DNA of 64,000 bases, from NCBI RefSeq assembly GCF_016917355.1, contig NZ_CP070304.1:3906001-3970000 (forward strand), written 5' to 3'. Source of the DNA: Glaciimonas sp. PAMC28666 (GTDB lineage: Bacteria > Pseudomonadota > Gammaproteobacteria > Burkholderiales > Burkholderiaceae_D). Below the pieces are notes generated by a model that saw only the letters and a program-made list of their open reading frames with translations, had not been told where the DNA came from and did no database searches. The number at the start of each line of letters is the position of its first letter. The first letter of the stretch is position 1. Positions 45,701-57,224 of the stretch are shown in pieces. A program made the position numbers and the translations under genes.

Positions 45701-46861
45701 ATGCATAAAACAGGTTTAGCCTTAGCCGTTCTTTCCATTTTTTCGACTGCTGCCTATGCGCAATCGACATCGAATGTTACCTTTTATGGCACGGTAGATG
45801 AGGCCGTTGCTTATACCAACAATGGTGCTTCTTCTCCAAAGCCTTCGAACACGGTCCTGGTTAGTTCAGGAATTTTCGCGTCTTCGCGTTGGGGCATGGA
45901 AGGTACAGAGGATCTCGGTGGCGGACTCAAGGCGAAATTTCAGCTTGAGGCAGGTTTTGATGCGGATACTGGTGCCATGAAGACTTATTCGGGCAACCCT
46001 TCCACGGCCACGCCGGCGGCACCGGGCGGTGCCTCCATATCAGGCCTCTTCAATCGGCGTTCTTATGTTGGACTAGAGGGAAATTTCGGCGGCGTTTTCG
46101 TTGGTCGTGACTATACCCCGCTGTATTGGGCCATTAATCGAAGTGATCCGCTAAAGTTAGGCTTGTACGGCAACGTGCAGGAAATCGTACAACTATCCGG
46201 CACGGGGTCCGACCGCTTCGGACGCGCCAGCAACGCGGTGTTCTATGTGTCGCCCAAGCTTGACGGTTTCCAGGGGCGCGCTATGTATAGTCTGGGTTCA
46301 GAGAGCCCCGGCGGAGTGGGTGCTGCGCCAAAAGATGCGAACCACATGTGGGGCATTTCTGGCGAGTACGTGCTCGCAGGATTGACTATTACTGGTGCCT
46401 ACCAACAGATTCAACTGCCGACGGTCGCCGGTACAGGGACGGCGGCTAGCTTCACTGGTGCCACCGGGACGCGCAAGGATATCGTCGCGGGTGCCAAATA
46501 TGTCTTTGGCGACTACTCGGTGGCGGGAGGCTACTTTAATACGAAGCAACCAGTCGCGCATACTGACGCCAGCGACATTTGGCTGGGAGGCACCGCCCAG
46601 TTGGGCAACGGTACCGTATTGGTGAACTTCCAACGCATGCGCCTGGACGCGGCAGTTGGGGCCGCGCCGAAGGCGACGATCTACGCTCTGAGTTATGTCT
46701 ATCCATTATCGAAACGGACATCCGTCTATGCGTCATCAGGCATTGTCAAGAATGGCTCCACGGCGGCCTTCGCGCTGGCAGCGAGTGACGCCACCGTCGC
46801 AGCAGCGGCACCCGGTGCTGCCGTCAAAGCGATCGCACTGGGCATCTCCCATACTTTCTGA
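45701..46861 (+). CDS. Outer-membrane trimeric porin, Burkholderiales type
   Basis: 386 residues from ATG 45701. The signal peptide ends in AAYAQ, NVTFYGTVDEAVAY is the first strand, and GTEDLGGGLKAKFQLEAGFD is present, with a final Phe. It pairs with the MFS carrier ahead of it as inner- and outer-membrane steps of uptake for the lyase operon. The longer frame from 45635 would add residues before the signal peptide and is rejected. Confidence 0.9.
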   Translation: MHKTGLALAVLSIFSTAAYAQSTSNVTFYGTVDEAVAYTNNGASSPKPSNTVLVSSGIFASSRWGMEGTEDLGGGLKAKFQLEAGFDADTGAMKTYSGNPSTATPAAPGGASISGLFNRRSYVGLEGNFGGVFVGRDYTPLYWAINRSDPLKLGLYGNVQEIVQLSGTGSDRFGRASNAVFYVSPKLDGFQGRAMYSLGSESPGGVGAAPKDANHMWGISGEYVLAGLTITGAYQQIQLPTVAGTGTAASFTGATGTRKDIVAGAKYVFGDYSVAGGYFNTKQPVAHTDASDIWLGGTAQLGNGTVLVNFQRMRLDAAVGAAPKATIYALSYVYPLSKRTSVYASSGIVKNGSTAAFALAASDATVAAAAPGAAVKAIALGISHTF

Positions 46862-47240
46862 TTTCGTCTGAGAGAAACGATGAGGGCGTTGTTGTATCAA
46901 TAGAAATATGGCAAAAAGCCGGCATTTGTCGACGTTTTGCCAGATTGTTTAAGTCGGGTTCGACAAGGCCGCAGGTCGGATACGGGCAGCACTTGCTACC
47001 CGCGTGGACAGGGCCTTGATCGAATCCGCACCCAGGTAATCGAAGTGAGGACGTAAGTGCCTCGTTTGATCAATGGTTGAGGTTTCCTCACTGTCATGGT
47101 GAAGAAGCCAGTCCTTGATATGCGTGATGCTGAAGCGAGCTGAGCCGATTCGATCCAGATGACACTGCTTAAAAAATAGTGTCTTGCCATATCGCTATAC
47201 AAGATGGTCATGCTCCGTGACCTTTATTAAAGAGAGAAGT
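46862..47240. other. Intergenic region, no gene seen
   Basis: About 380 bases between the porin and the ligase gene. A GGCAAAA/TTTTGCC hairpin near 46910-46941 could end the porin transcript but has a long loop. No ORF with a start site and recognisable product. Confidence 0.4.
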
Positions 47241-48884
47241 ATGAATGGCTTGATGATGTCCGGGAAGTTACTGATTTCCTCGTTGATTGTGCATGCGGAT
47301 CGTCATCACGGCGATACCGAAATTGTGTCGCGTCGGGTCGAGGGTGATATGCATCGGTACACGTACCGCGACTGTCACCGTCGTACGCGCCAACTGGCCA
47401 ACGTACTGACCGGATTAGGCGTCAAGGGTAGCGATCGGGTGGCGACACTGGCGTGGAACGGGTATCGGCATATGGAGCTTTACTATGCGATATCCGGAAT
47501 GGGTGCGATCATTCACACCGTCAATCCGCGCTTGCATCCGGAGCAGGTGACCTATATTGCGAATCACGCGGAAGATCAGTATCTCTTCTTTGACCTAACG
47601 TTCCTGCCGATGGTTAAATTGATCGCAGCGCGTTGCCCAACGGTCAAGGCGTTCGTCGCCATGACCGACCGCGCGCATATGCCGCAGGACGCCGGGATTG
47701 CCAACCTGTTGTGCTACGAAGACTTGATGGAAGCCGCATCAGATGATTATGTTTGGCCCACTTTCGACGAAGATACGGCATCTACTTTATGTTATACCTC
47801 TGGCACGACCGGCAACCCGAAGGGCGTCCTGTACAGTCACCGCTCAACCCTGCTGCACACCTATGCAGCCGCCTTGCCTGACGCGCTGAACTGTTCTGCG
47901 CGCGACGTCATCTTGCCAGTGGTTCCGATGTTTCACGTGAATGCCTGGGGCCTTCCCTATATTGCTTGCATGGTCGGTGCCAAACTGGTGTTTCCAGGGG
48001 CAGGAATGGATGGCAGATCACTCTATGAGCTGCTTGAAACGGAACACGTGACGATGGCGGCAGGCGTGCCGACAATCTGGCAAGGTTTGCTGAGTTACGT
48101 GGAAACGAACGATGTGAATTTTTCGACGGTGACGCGCACGGTGATTGGCGGCGCGGCCTGTCCACCCGCCATGTTGCGCAAGTTTCAGGACGACTTCGGC
48201 GTGCAGGTGTTGCACGCGTGGGGGATGACCGAACTGAGTCCGCTCGGCACCGTCTGTGCACTCAAATCCCGGCAGTTAAAGGCTAGTCCGGAAGAACGCT
48301 ATGCAGTTCAGGCGAAGCAGGGCCGTGCGGTGTTTGGCATCGATATGAAAATTGTCAGCGAGGACGGGCACGCGCTGCCGTGGGATGGAAAAACGGCAGG
48401 GGAATTGCTGGTGCGCGGACCCTGGGTTGCAAACAGCTACTTCAGAAATGAAGGTGATGCCGGCCTCCAGATGGATACTAATGGTAATGGCTGGTTTCCG
48501 ACCGGTGATATCGCTAATATTGATGCCGATGGCTATCTGCAGATCACCGACCGCAACAAAGATGTCATCAAATCGGGGGGCGAATGGATCGGCTCGATCG
48601 ATCTCGAGAACATCGCGATGGGGCATCCGGCGGTTTTCATGGCGGCTTGTATTGCGGTGAAACACCCGAAATGGGATGAGCGTCCGCTACTGGTGGTTGT
48701 CCGGAAGCCCGGTATCGCTCTGGACCGCGATGCATTGCTTGCTTTTTATGAAGGCAAGATCGCCAAATGGTGGACCCCCAACGACGTGGTATTCGTCGAC
48801 GCGCTTCCCATGGGGGCCACCGGGAAGGTGCTGAAAAACAAGTTGCGCGAACAGTTCATCGATTATGCTTTCCCAACGGGGTGA
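47241..48884 (+). CDS. Acyl-CoA ligase, AlkK-like medium-chain type
   Basis: 547 residues, ANL superfamily. The phosphate-binding loop [19 protein letters not shown] is near residue 180, the [12 protein letters not shown] acyl/AMP motif near 320, and [25 protein letters not shown] near 425. The adenylation Lys region at the end reads [13 protein letters not shown]. The [18 protein letters not shown] segment is typical of AlkK and related medium-chain ligases rather than benzoate-CoA ligases. It activates a carboxylic acid that would be degraded by the beta-oxidation block to its right. AGAGAG precedes ATG 47241. Confidence 0.88.
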   Translation: MNGLMMSGKLLISSLIVHADRHHGDTEIVSRRVEGDMHRYTYRDCHRRTRQLANVLTGLGVKGSDRVATLAWNGYRHMELYYAISGMGAIIHTVNPRLHPEQVTYIANHAEDQYLFFDLTFLPMVKLIAARCPTVKAFVAMTDRAHMPQDAGIANLLCYEDLMEAASDDYVWPTFDEDTASTLCYTSGTTGNPKGVLYSHRSTLLHTYAAALPDALNCSARDVILPVVPMFHVNAWGLPYIACMVGAKLVFPGAGMDGRSLYELLETEHVTMAAGVPTIWQGLLSYVETNDVNFSTVTRTVIGGAACPPAMLRKFQDDFGVQVLHAWGMTELSPLGTVCALKSRQLKASPEERYAVQAKQGRAVFGIDMKIVSEDGHALPWDGKTAGELLVRGPWVANSYFRNEGDAGLQMDTNGNGWFPTGDIANIDADGYLQITDRNKDVIKSGGEWIGSIDLENIAMGHPAVFMAACIAVKHPKWDERPLLVVVRKPGIALDRDALLAFYEGKIAKWWTPNDVVFVDALPMGATGKVLKNKLREQFIDYAFPTG

Positions 48885-48891
48885 GGAAAGC

Positions 48892-49089
48892 TTGGACGTC
48901 GTTTCCACGGCCATTCTCAGTATGGCTGCGCGCTTGCATGTGACGCCCCTGAGCATGAAAACCGTGGTTTCCCGTTAGATCCTTGGTCTGGCGGCCTGCA
49001 TCCCGCTGAGCGGCTGGCTGGCCGATCGCTTCGGCACCCGGCGCGTGTTTGCCAGCGGGGTGGCCATGAAGCTGAGAACATTGTTCTGA
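48892..49089 (+). pseudogene. Remnant of a DHA2-type MFS drug exporter
   Basis: In one frame the bases read LDVVSTAILSMAARLHVTPL, then a stop TAG at 48976-48978, then ILGLAACIPLSGWLADRFGT and RRVFASGVAM, ending at TGA. This matches by eye the first two helices of EmrB/DHA2 exporters (LDTTIVNTALPxMA ... SYLLxLAxxIPxSGWLADRFGTRRVF). The missing start, internal stop and absent downstream 450 codons show a dead fragment left between the ligase gene and the CoA-transferase gene. Confidence 0.7.
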
Positions 49090-49130
49090 GCCATCTGATA
49101 CACGCAATGTTCATGCGATAGAACCTAACA

Positions 49131-50417
49131 TTATCCGTCTTCCTTACCAACAGCAGTATTCGGAGGCGGCGAAGAACCCATCGTTGCGACAATGATCCCC
49201 TCTTCTCGTAGGCGCTCGATCTTTTGCGGGCAGTATCCAAGCTCACCCAGAATTTCTGTCGAATGCTGGCCGAGCAGGGGTGTCGGCAGACGTACACTGG
49301 CAGGTGTCGCGCCAAATCGCGTGGCCGGCCGTACATAGCGTAGCCGGCCCTCACTCGGATGATCCATCGATTGGAACATGCCAATAGCCTGTAGATGCGG
49401 ATGGTCGGGCAAGTCGTCGAGCGAATAGATCGGTGTGGCAGGAATGTCCAGCTCCTCGCATATCGCTACCCACGCAGCGGTGGTCCTCGACAACGTCATG
49501 ATGCCCAGCTCACGGTAGAGGTCACGAACCACAGCGTTGAGCTTTTGTCGGTCGGTAATAGCGTAGGTTTCGACCAGGTCGGACCGGCCGACGCGCTGGA
49601 ACAAGGCAATCCAATGGCCAGGGCTGTAGGGCAACATTGCGACATGACCATCCGCGGTCGGCATGGGCTTGCGGCCGCCGCTCATGATGCGTCCATAGCC
49701 GGCCGGTGCCAGCCCGGGGTCGAACGCCAAGCCGCCCAGATGCTCGGCGAGCGTGAATTCGACGAGAGTTTCGAACATCGGTACCTCGATATACTGTCCC
49801 TGACCGCTGCGCTCACGATGGAACAATGCGGCCAGAACCGCATTCACTACCGCCATACCGGCGGTCTTGTCGGCGATTAAGCTGGGGACATACTCAGGCG
49901 TTCCGCTCGCTTGTCCGGCCAGGCTTGCCATGCCACATGCGCCCTGGATAATGTCGTCGAAAGCCGGTTTGAAGCGATAAGGACCGTCTTGACCGAAACC
50001 GGTCGCGGCGCAGTAGACCATATCCGGCTTGATGGCGCGAACGACGTCGTAGCCGAGACCCAGCCGTTCAATTGCGGGAATACGCATGTTGTGGATAATC
50101 ACATCGGCGCTCGCGGCTAACTCCAGAAATATCTCTCGCCCTTTCGGGCTCTTCAGATCGAGTGCCAGCGAGCGCTTGTTGCGATTGAGCGCAAGGAAGA
50201 CCGAACTCATTCCAGGATTGCGCGAAACCCCATTGGCGCGCATCAGATCACCTGTGAGACTTTCGATTTTGATGACATCGGCACCATAATCGCCGAGTAC
50301 GAGTGTGGCGAGAGGCCCGAGCACAACCGACGTGATGTCGAGCACGCGAATACCGCTCAAGGGTCCCTGAAGATCAGGGAGATCGGGGCGGTCCTGCGAT
50401 GGTGTAGGCGAATGCAT
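49131..50417 (-). CDS. CaiB/BaiF family III CoA-transferase
   Basis: 428 residues. SGIRVLDITSVVLGPLATLVLGDYGADVIKIE is split across the N-terminal signature, and PAFDDIIQGACGMASLAG holds the active-site Asp that forms the acyl anhydride. Family III enzymes move CoA between carboxylates (oxalate, carnitine, benzylsuccinate, mesaconate). The CCCGGAGGAATTC upstream of ATG 50417 is an excellent ribosome site, so a much longer frame to 50744 is not used. Second of two such genes in this block, last of the minus-strand run. Confidence 0.9.
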   Translation of the reverse strand: MHSPTPSQDRPDLPDLQGPLSGIRVLDITSVVLGPLATLVLGDYGADVIKIESLTGDLMRANGVSRNPGMSSVFLALNRNKRSLALDLKSPKGREIFLELAASADVIIHNMRIPAIERLGLGYDVVRAIKPDMVYCAATGFGQDGPYRFKPAFDDIIQGACGMASLAGQASGTPEYVPSLIADKTAGMAVVNAVLAALFHRERSGQGQYIEVPMFETLVEFTLAEHLGGLAFDPGLAPAGYGRIMSGGRKPMPTADGHVAMLPYSPGHWIALFQRVGRSDLVETYAITDRQKLNAVVRDLYRELGIMTLSRTTAAWVAICEELDIPATPIYSLDDLPDHPHLQAIGMFQSMDHPSEGRLRYVRPATRFGATPASVRLPTPLLGQHSTEILGELGYCPQKIERLREEGIIVATMGSSPPPNTAVGKEDG

Positions 50418-50440
50418 GAATTCCTCCGGGCAGTCTAGCT

Positions 50441-51607
50441 TCAGCGCTTCAATCCGAGCAACTCCCGGGCGATTACCCAGCGATGAATCTCGCTCGGTCC
50501 TTCGTAGATTCGCATGAGCCGCGTCTCGTTGGCCATCTGTTGCAGCGGCATCTCGCAGGTCATACCCATTGCGCCGAATGCCTGCATCACGTTGTCGATT
50601 ACATCCCAGGCCATTTCCGTTGCAAACACTTTGATCATCGATACCTGTGACCGTGCTTCCTCGCCGTTGTCGATGCGCGCCGCAGCTTCGTAGGTCATCA
50701 GGCGGCAAGCATGAATACGCGTCGCCGCGTCGGCGACCCACCACTGGATGGTTTGGCGTTCAGCCAGCACCGCGCCGAACGTGTGACGCAAACCCGCGTG
50801 CTCGCACAGCATGTCGAGCGCGCGCTGCGCCCGACCGATACACCATGCGGCGATCTGCACGCGACGGGTGGAAAGCCGCGCCTGCATCGGCGCGAAACCT
50901 TGACCTTCTTTTCCAAGGAGCTGACTGTGCGATACCCGACAATCGTCGAATAGCACTTCATACGTCGACACGCCGCCGATCATCGGAATGCGACGGTCTA
51001 CCTTGAAGCCAGGAGTTCCTTTGTCGACAATCAAAGCCGAGATCCCGCCGCGCGCGCCTTTCGTCTTGTCGGTTACCGCCATGACGATAGTCCAGTCGGC
51101 GCTGGCCACTCGGCTGATCCAGATCTTTCGGCCATTCAGCGTCCAGCCGTCTGCGTCGCGCACCGCGCGTGTAGTCATCGCTGAGGGATCGGCCCCCGCA
51201 CCGGGCTCCGATATGGCAATAGCGGACACGGTTTCGCCGCGGGCGTAAGGTGCCAGGTATCGGATCCGCTGCTCTTCATTAGCCGATGTCAGCAACATGC
51301 GCAAATTGGGAGAATCCGGCGGCAGCTCGTAAGGTGTGATCGTTTTTCCCAGCTCTTCGTTCACGCCGACCATCGCCACCACGGGTAGATCGAAGCCACC
51401 CATCTCAAGCGGTGCATCCAAACCCCAAAGTCCGCGTTCCTTGGACACATCGTTTAGTTGTTCGCGCTCATCGGGCAGCAATTCCCACGGCTTTCCCGTC
51501 GCGGCGCGACTCAAAAGCGCCGCTTCACGTGGAATCAATTCTTCTCTGACGAATCGGGCGACCAGATCTTTGAGCATCCGGTGCTCTTCTTCAAGTTGAA
51601 AGTTCAT
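50441..51607 (-). CDS. Acyl-CoA dehydrogenase
   Basis: 388 residues. SAIAISEPGAGADPSAMTTRA and RKIWISRVASADWTIVMA are the family signatures, and LMRIYEGPSEIHRWVIARELLG is the C-terminal catalytic-Glu segment. CAGGAG precedes ATG 51607. It lies 23 bases upstream of the CoA-transferase gene, suggesting that the transferase product is oxidised here or vice versa. Substrate unknown. Confidence 0.9.
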   Translation of the reverse strand: MNFQLEEEHRMLKDLVARFVREELIPREAALLSRAATGKPWELLPDEREQLNDVSKERGLWGLDAPLEMGGFDLPVVAMVGVNEELGKTITPYELPPDSPNLRMLLTSANEEQRIRYLAPYARGETVSAIAISEPGAGADPSAMTTRAVRDADGWTLNGRKIWISRVASADWTIVMAVTDKTKGARGGISALIVDKGTPGFKVDRRIPMIGGVSTYEVLFDDCRVSHSQLLGKEGQGFAPMQARLSTRRVQIAAWCIGRAQRALDMLCEHAGLRHTFGAVLAERQTIQWWVADAATRIHACRLMTYEAAARIDNGEEARSQVSMIKVFATEMAWDVIDNVMQAFGAMGMTCEMPLQQMANETRLMRIYEGPSEIHRWVIARELLGLKR

Positions 51608-51641
51608 CGACACTCCTGAGCCAATCCCGGTGGGATGGCCA

Positions 51642-52424
51642 TCATTGAAAAACAGGCAGGCGACGTTCGGCCATGGCCCGGACCCCTTCTTGAAAATCTG
51701 CCGAACCGAATTGCTTCAGCTGAACTTCCAGCTCCCTTGCATTCACGCGCCGCACCTGCTCCGCCAGATCCCCGTGCAAAGTCTGACGGGTGCTTTGCAC
51801 GGCCCCTGGGGAGGACGCTGCGATTTCCCCGGCAAGCTGCCGGGCGCGCGAAAGCACATCATCCTTTGCCACCAACTCCTCCGCCAGGCCAATGCGAACC
51901 GCCTCGGTCCCGTCGATGCGACGTCCGGTATAAAACAACAGCGATGCTTTCTGTATGCCGATCAATCGCGGTAAGGTATGGCTCAGGCCAAACCCTGGAT
52001 GAAACCCAAGCCGGTTGAAGTTGAAGCTGAAGCGGGTCTCCGGGCAGACAATCCGGAAGTCCGCCAGCAATGCCAGTCCGGCCCCGGCCCCGATGGCTGC
52101 GCCTTGTACAGCCGCAACAATTGGCTTGCGAACGTCAAACAAGCGCATGGCCTGATGATAGAAGAGCGCAGGATCAATCGCACCGGCACCTCCCGAGTTA
52201 AGGGAAAAATCAGCGCCGGCACAAAACGTTTTGCCCTCGGAAGTGAGCACAATGGCGCGACAATCAGTCTGCGCATCGAGCTCGGCAAACAGGTCCGCGA
52301 GGCGGCGGATCATGTCGGTATTGGCGTAGTTATAAGGAGGCCGCCGGATGGTCACTGTCGCAACATGGCCGTCTTTGCTGACGGTGAGCTCGGCATCGGT
52401 ATCAGCATGGTTATCGGCACTCAT
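51642..52424 (-). CDS. Enoyl-CoA hydratase/isomerase family protein
   Basis: 260 residues, crotonase fold. [15 protein letters not shown] is the oxyanion segment and [18 protein letters not shown] the second core motif. The position normally PExxLGxxPGxGG reads [20 protein letters not shown], so the second catalytic Glu is absent; isomerase or hydrolase activity is possible. It overlaps the thiolase gene by 4 bases. Confidence 0.88.
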   Translation of the reverse strand: MSADNHADTDAELTVSKDGHVATVTIRRPPYNYANTDMIRRLADLFAELDAQTDCRAIVLTSEGKTFCAGADFSLNSGGAGAIDPALFYHQAMRLFDVRKPIVAAVQGAAIGAGAGLALLADFRIVCPETRFSFNFNRLGFHPGFGLSHTLPRLIGIQKASLLFYTGRRIDGTEAVRIGLAEELVAKDDVLSRARQLAGEIAASSPGAVQSTRQTLHGDLAEQVRRVNARELEVQLKQFGSADFQEGVRAMAERRLPVFQ

Positions 52425-53608
52425 GGCAGCACCTCAAACAAACCGGCAGCACCCATGCCACCGCCGACACACATGGTCACTACGACGAATTTTGCGTTGC
52501 GCCGCCGTCCTTCCAGCAAGGCATGTCCAACCATGCGCGCGCCCGTCATACCGTAGGGATGTCCGATAGAAATAGCGCCGCCGTTCACATTCAAGCGCGC
52601 TGGATCGATACCCAGCCTGTCGCGACAATAAACAACCTGACACGCGAATGCCTCGTTCATCTCCCAGAGATCGATATCGTCGATCGTCAGTCCATGCAGC
52701 TTCAACAGCTTCGGTACTGCGTAGACCGGACCGATGCCCATTTCTTCCGGGGCATTGCCCACCACTGCGATGCCGCGATAGATGCCGAGGGGCACCACCG
52801 CGCGACGTGCTGCCAGTCCTGCATCCATCAGCACGCAAGCGCTGGCACCGTCCGACAATTGACTCGCATTGCCCGCGGTGACCGAACCGCCTTCGACGAC
52901 CGCAGTCAGCGCAGCGAGAGATTCACGGGTCGTCTCTGGCCGGTTTCCTTCATCACGGGCCACGGTAAGCTCGCGCTGACTCACGACGCCGGTCGCCTTG
53001 TCGGTCAATGTCATCGTCGTGGTTAATGGCACGATTTCGGCTGCAAACCGACCGGCCAACTGCGCCGCCGCCGTCCGTTGCTGTGATTCATACGCCAGCG
53101 CATCCTGCGCCTCCCGACTGATCTTGTATCGTTTAGCGACGTTTTCAGCCGTCAGCAACATCGGCATATAGGCTTGCGGCACGCAGGCCTCGACTGCCGG
53201 ATCGCGTGTTTCCTTGATCCAGTCGAAGTAACGTTGCTGGATCGCAGAAATATTGTCCTGCCCACCGGCAGCGACAACATCCATTCTATCGACGATGATT
53301 TGTTTGGCGGCGATGGCAATCGCCATTAACCCCGAAGCACATTGCCGATCGATCGTTTGCGCCGCCACAGTGACCGGCAGTCCTGCCGCAAAAGCCGCAT
53401 TACGCGCCACGTTCATCCCGGCGGTACCGGCGCCGAGTACGGTACCGGCAACGAAGTCCTCGATCTCCGCAGCCTCGACTCCCGAGCGCTCAACCGCGTG
53501 GCGCAATGCGTGTCCCAGCAGGGTCGGCGAATGGACCGCATTAAACGCACCTTTAAAAGCCCGCCCGATCGGCGTGCGCGCCGTGGAAACAATCAGTGCT
53601 TCTCTCAT
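52421..53608 (-). CDS. Acetyl-CoA C-acyltransferase (thiolase)
   Basis: 395 residues. The active-site Cys is in [20 protein letters not shown] near residue 90; [20 protein letters not shown] near 350 gives the His, and [13 protein letters not shown] near the end gives the second Cys. It cleaves a 3-ketoacyl-CoA to acetyl-CoA, as the last step of a beta-oxidation spiral in this block. TTGGAG lies just ahead of ATG 53608; a TTG start 12 bases earlier is not needed. Confidence 0.92.
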   Translation of the reverse strand: MREALIVSTARTPIGRAFKGAFNAVHSPTLLGHALRHAVERSGVEAAEIEDFVAGTVLGAGTAGMNVARNAAFAAGLPVTVAAQTIDRQCASGLMAIAIAAKQIIVDRMDVVAAGGQDNISAIQQRYFDWIKETRDPAVEACVPQAYMPMLLTAENVAKRYKISREAQDALAYESQQRTAAAQLAGRFAAEIVPLTTTMTLTDKATGVVSQRELTVARDEGNRPETTRESLAALTAVVEGGSVTAGNASQLSDGASACVLMDAGLAARRAVVPLGIYRGIAVVGNAPEEMGIGPVYAVPKLLKLHGLTIDDIDLWEMNEAFACQVVYCRDRLGIDPARLNVNGGAISIGHPYGMTGARMVGHALLEGRRRNAKFVVVTMCVGGGMGAAGLFEVLP

Positions 53609-53671
53609 ATCTGACTCCAAAAAAGGGCTGTGCCGACAAGCATGCGCCCGGGGTGAGGGTTGTCGGCCGAA

Positions 53672-55792
53672 TCAGCTGGCTAGCGATGCCGCCGGCGTCC
53701 AATAGCCGAAATGGTTGCCGCTTCGGCGGCCATAATAGCCCAGCCGTTCGGCCACCTGCTGATGGCCCAGTGTGTCGGCGTAATACATCGGGCCGCCGCG
53801 CTCGGGCGGGAAGCCATAGCCGGCAAGCCAGACAATATCGAGATCCCCTCTGCGCGCAGCGATGCCCTCGTCGAGAATGTGCGCGCCTTCATTCATCAGC
53901 GGCAGTAGGCAGCGCTCAACAATCTCTTCATCGGTGATGTCGTCGCGGCGATTGATACCCGCTTGTGTCGCAAGTCTGGTGAAGATGTCAGTAACGGCGT
54001 CGTCGCGCGCCGTGCGTCCATCGTAGCGGTAGAAGCCACTGCCGGACTTCTGGCCGAAACGGCCGAGTGCGGCCAGTTCACGACAGACAATGCGATAGGT
54101 CTGATCGGGCGGCAGTTTGCCTTCCTTGCCGCGCTCGTCCACCACCTTGGCACAGACGTCGACTCCCGCCAGATCCATCATGCGGCAAGGTCCCATCGCC
54201 ATGCCGAATTGCTCAAGGGCGGTATCGATGCGGCGCGGCGTCAATCCCTCCAGTAGCATGGCTTCGGTTTCGCGGAGGTAACCTTCGAGCATCCGATTGC
54301 CAATGAAGCCGTAACAAACTCCCGACACTACCGGCACCTTGCCCAGACGGGAAGCCAATGCCATGACCGTCGCCAACACATCGGGTAAGGTCGCTTTGCC
54401 GCGCACGATCTCGAGTAACTTCATCACGTTCGCCGGACTAAAAAAATGCAGGCCGACCACGTCTTGGGGACGTCCAGTGGCCGCCGCGAGCGCATCGACA
54501 TCCAGCGTCGATGTATTGGTCGCAATGATGGCTCCCGGCTTTGCGATCTGGCCCAGCCGCCGGCACACGGCTAACTTGACATCGAGGTTCTCGTATACGG
54601 CTTCCAGCACCAGATCGCAAGTCGCCAGAGCCGCATCGTTTAGCGCTCCCGTCACGCGCTTAATACAGGAGAGAGCCGTCTTGGCATCAATCCGATTAGC
54701 CTTCACCGCGCGTTCGTATTCGGCTGAAATCCCAGTCAGCGCCGCGTCGCGCGCGATGGCGCTGACTTCCAGCAAGATGACCGGAAAACCGGCGTTCGCA
54801 AAGGCCATGGCGATACCACGCCCCATCGTGCCGCCGCCAACGACACCGACCGATGCCAGCGGGCGACGCATCGTCGCGCCGCTCACGCCGTCAATTTTTG
54901 TCGCGGCACGTTGCGCAAAAAAGGCGTGCTGTAATGCCGCTGCCTCGGGACTTGCATTACAGGCGACAAACTGCTCACGCTCAAACCGCAGCGCCTCATC
55001 GAACGGCAATGTCAATGCCTTTTCTACAGCGTCGATGGCCGCGCTGCGCGCGCGGGTCTGGGCGCGGTTCCGCGGCTTCTCTGTGCGTACCATAGCGAAT
55101 AAACGCTTCGTTGGTTCGCTATCGTCGATCTGACGGTCCCGTGCCAAGGTCCATGTCTCACTCGCGAGAAGCTTTTCAGCGTAAGCGACTGCCTGCGCTA
55201 TCAAATCATCCTCAGCGAGAACAAGCGCGTCGATCAATCCTGCGGCGAGTGCTTCTTGCGCCCCAAGCATCTTGCCGGTCACGATCATCTCAAGCCCCAG
55301 TGCGACGCCGACCAGACGTGGCAAGCGCTGCGTACCACCGGCTCCGGGGATCACCCCCAGCGTGACCTCGGGTAAGCCGATACGGACACCGACGCGGGCG
55401 ATGCGCGCATGACAGCCCATTGCCAACTCGAGTCCGCCACCCAAAGCATGACCAAACAGTGCGGCCACCACGGGTTTGCCGCATCGTTCGATGGCGGCAA
55501 TCACTTCGTTCGGGTCCGGTTCGCTGGTCATGAGTACACCGCTGCGATCCGCAAATTCGCCGATCTCCGCTCCTGCGACGAAGGTGCGCCCGGCGCAGGC
55601 CAGAACGACCGCCTTTACTTGCCGGTCGGCGCAGACTGCCGACAAGGCATCGAGCAACTGGCGTCGCACGGAACGTGAAAGTGCGTTGACGGGCGGGTGA
55701 TCGATCGTCACTACGGCAACCTCACCCTGCGTTGTCACGCTGACGTGTGCATCGGAGGTCGAATGGTAGTTGTTTTCGCTGGAAAGTATCAT
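53672..55792 (-). CDS. FadB-like fusion: enoyl-CoA hydratase and 3-hydroxyacyl-CoA dehydrogenase
   Basis: 706 residues. Residues about 15-190 are a crotonase domain with both catalytic glutamates available ([15 protein letters not shown] and [17 protein letters not shown]). Residues about 310-600 are the dehydrogenase ([19 protein letters not shown] for [30 protein letters not shown] with the catalytic His). The length matches single-chain beta-oxidation enzymes. With the thiolase and the acyl-CoA dehydrogenases, the block has a complete spiral. It lies 63 bases upstream of the thiolase start. Confidence 0.92.
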   Translation of the reverse strand: MILSSENNYHSTSDAHVSVTTQGEVAVVTIDHPPVNALSRSVRRQLLDALSAVCADRQVKAVVLACAGRTFVAGAEIGEFADRSGVLMTSEPDPNEVIAAIERCGKPVVAALFGHALGGGLELAMGCHARIARVGVRIGLPEVTLGVIPGAGGTQRLPRLVGVALGLEMIVTGKMLGAQEALAAGLIDALVLAEDDLIAQAVAYAEKLLASETWTLARDRQIDDSEPTKRLFAMVRTEKPRNRAQTRARSAAIDAVEKALTLPFDEALRFEREQFVACNASPEAAALQHAFFAQRAATKIDGVSGATMRRPLASVGVVGGGTMGRGIAMAFANAGFPVILLEVSAIARDAALTGISAEYERAVKANRIDAKTALSCIKRVTGALNDAALATCDLVLEAVYENLDVKLAVCRRLGQIAKPGAIIATNTSTLDVDALAAATGRPQDVVGLHFFSPANVMKLLEIVRGKATLPDVLATVMALASRLGKVPVVSGVCYGFIGNRMLEGYLRETEAMLLEGLTPRRIDTALEQFGMAMGPCRMMDLAGVDVCAKVVDERGKEGKLPPDQTYRIVCRELAALGRFGQKSGSGFYRYDGRTARDDAVTDIFTRLATQAGINRRDDITDEEIVERCLLPLMNEGAHILDEGIAARRGDLDIVWLAGYGFPPERGGPMYYADTLGHQQVAERLGYYGRRSGNHFGYWTPAASLAS

Positions 55793-55907
55793 GGTAGTCA
55801 GAGGTCAGAAAGAGTAGGCCAGGCGACTAGCGCCGCCTGGTGCCGCTCATAGATATATCAAGTCACGAATGACATCACCGAATCACATCACCGAATCATT
55901 CTGCTAG

Positions 55908-57224
55908 TTACTTTCCGGGATCGAGGCTAATGCCACGCGTCTCCGGCATCATGATGTAAGTAATCAGGCTGATGAGCGCCCAAAAAATCACATAAACGAG
56001 AAACCAGGCTTGATGGTGTTGTGACTCGAAATACGTCATCAAATAGGGTGTGGTGCCGCCGATCAGCGCAACAACCAGGTTATAGATTGTGCCGATACTG
56101 GTAACCCGGACCTCGGCGCTAAAGACCTCGGCCATGACCGTCGGGGCGATTGCAGAATACAGTCCATAACTTAAAAGGCCGAAGCATTCCACCAAAAAAA
56201 CCGACGTGAAATTTGCGCCGATCGACATAACGACCGGGTACAGAAACAACACATGCAACAGCGCGAACGCGATGAGTGGTGGCCGACGACCAATGCGGTC
56301 GGACAGCATTCCAAAGAAAGGCTGCGAGATAAGGAATACCGCGATGCCGGCAGTTGCCGCACCAAATGCGACACTCGGGACGGCTCCCGCATGGCGGATC
56401 GCGTAGACCGGTACGTAGCTGACGAACAGGTAGAAACTGGGTGCGCCAAGCACGGCGATACCGAGTAGACGCAAGATCTCCCGCCGATGATTTCGCCAGA
56501 TCCACAACAGCGAACGCCGTTTGATCCCTCGTGCGCGCATCGCAATGAAGGCATCGGTTTCGGGAATGCCGTGGCGCAACCAGCCGCCAAAAATAGAGGC
56601 GCAGCCACCGACGAAGAAAGGAACGCGCCAAGCCCATGCTTCCAGCGTTGCAGTTTCCACGAAAGACGTCATTAACCAGGTTAATGCGGAGGCCAGCAAA
56701 AGTCCCGAGGCGACACCCACGTACATGAAGCTGGCATAAAAACCGCGTTTTGCCGGCGGCGCGGATTCCGCCATGTAGGCGGCTGAGGCACCATATTCGC
56801 CCCCGGCCGACAGGCCTTGCAACATTCTCAGGATGGTCAGCGCAATCGGCGCGGCGATACCGATCTGTTGAAAAGTCGGCAATATCGCAATCAACAGCGA
56901 AGAGCCGCCCATCATACCGATAGTCAAAGCCAGCGCTGTCCGGCGTCCGTAACGATCAGCAAACACGCCCGCCAGCCAACCGCCGATCGGTCGCATGCTG
57001 AAGCCGACCGCAAACACGGCGAAGGTCGACAATAGAGACGCCGTCTCGTTGTCGCTGGGAAAGAACTGCCTCGTAAAGAAGATCGCGAAGCCGGTGTAGA
57101 CCAGCCAGTCGAACCACTCAAGAGCATTGCCGACGCAGCCGGCGATCAGTGCCCTGGTGGTGGGCGATACGATGACAGCGACGGTTTCGGTCGATGGTGA
57201 CGCATCTGTGTGCGTGTTTAACAT
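55908..57224 (-). CDS. MFS transporter, metabolite:H+ symporter (MHS) family
   Basis: 438 residues, 12 predicted membrane helices. GNALEWFDWLVYTGFAIFF is the characteristic MHS first helix, FADRYGRRTALALTIGMMGG the loop 2-3 motif, and LSAGGEYGASAAYMAESAPP the helix 4-5 signature. MHS carriers bring in citrate, alpha-ketoglutarate, shikimate, proline/betaine and aromatic or dicarboxylic acids. GGAG precedes ATG 57224. Its place in the CoA-transferase block suggests that the substrate is a carboxylic acid taken up with a proton. Confidence 0.9.
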   Translation of the reverse strand: MLNTHTDASPSTETVAVIVSPTTRALIAGCVGNALEWFDWLVYTGFAIFFTRQFFPSDNETASLLSTFAVFAVGFSMRPIGGWLAGVFADRYGRRTALALTIGMMGGSSLLIAILPTFQQIGIAAPIALTILRMLQGLSAGGEYGASAAYMAESAPPAKRGFYASFMYVGVASGLLLASALTWLMTSFVETATLEAWAWRVPFFVGGCASIFGGWLRHGIPETDAFIAMRARGIKRRSLLWIWRNHRREILRLLGIAVLGAPSFYLFVSYVPVYAIRHAGAVPSVAFGAATAGIAVFLISQPFFGMLSDRIGRRPPLIAFALLHVLFLYPVVMSIGANFTSVFLVECFGLLSYGLYSAIAPTVMAEVFSAEVRVTSIGTIYNLVVALIGGTTPYLMTYFESQHHQAWFLVYVIFWALISLITYIMMPETRGISLDPGK

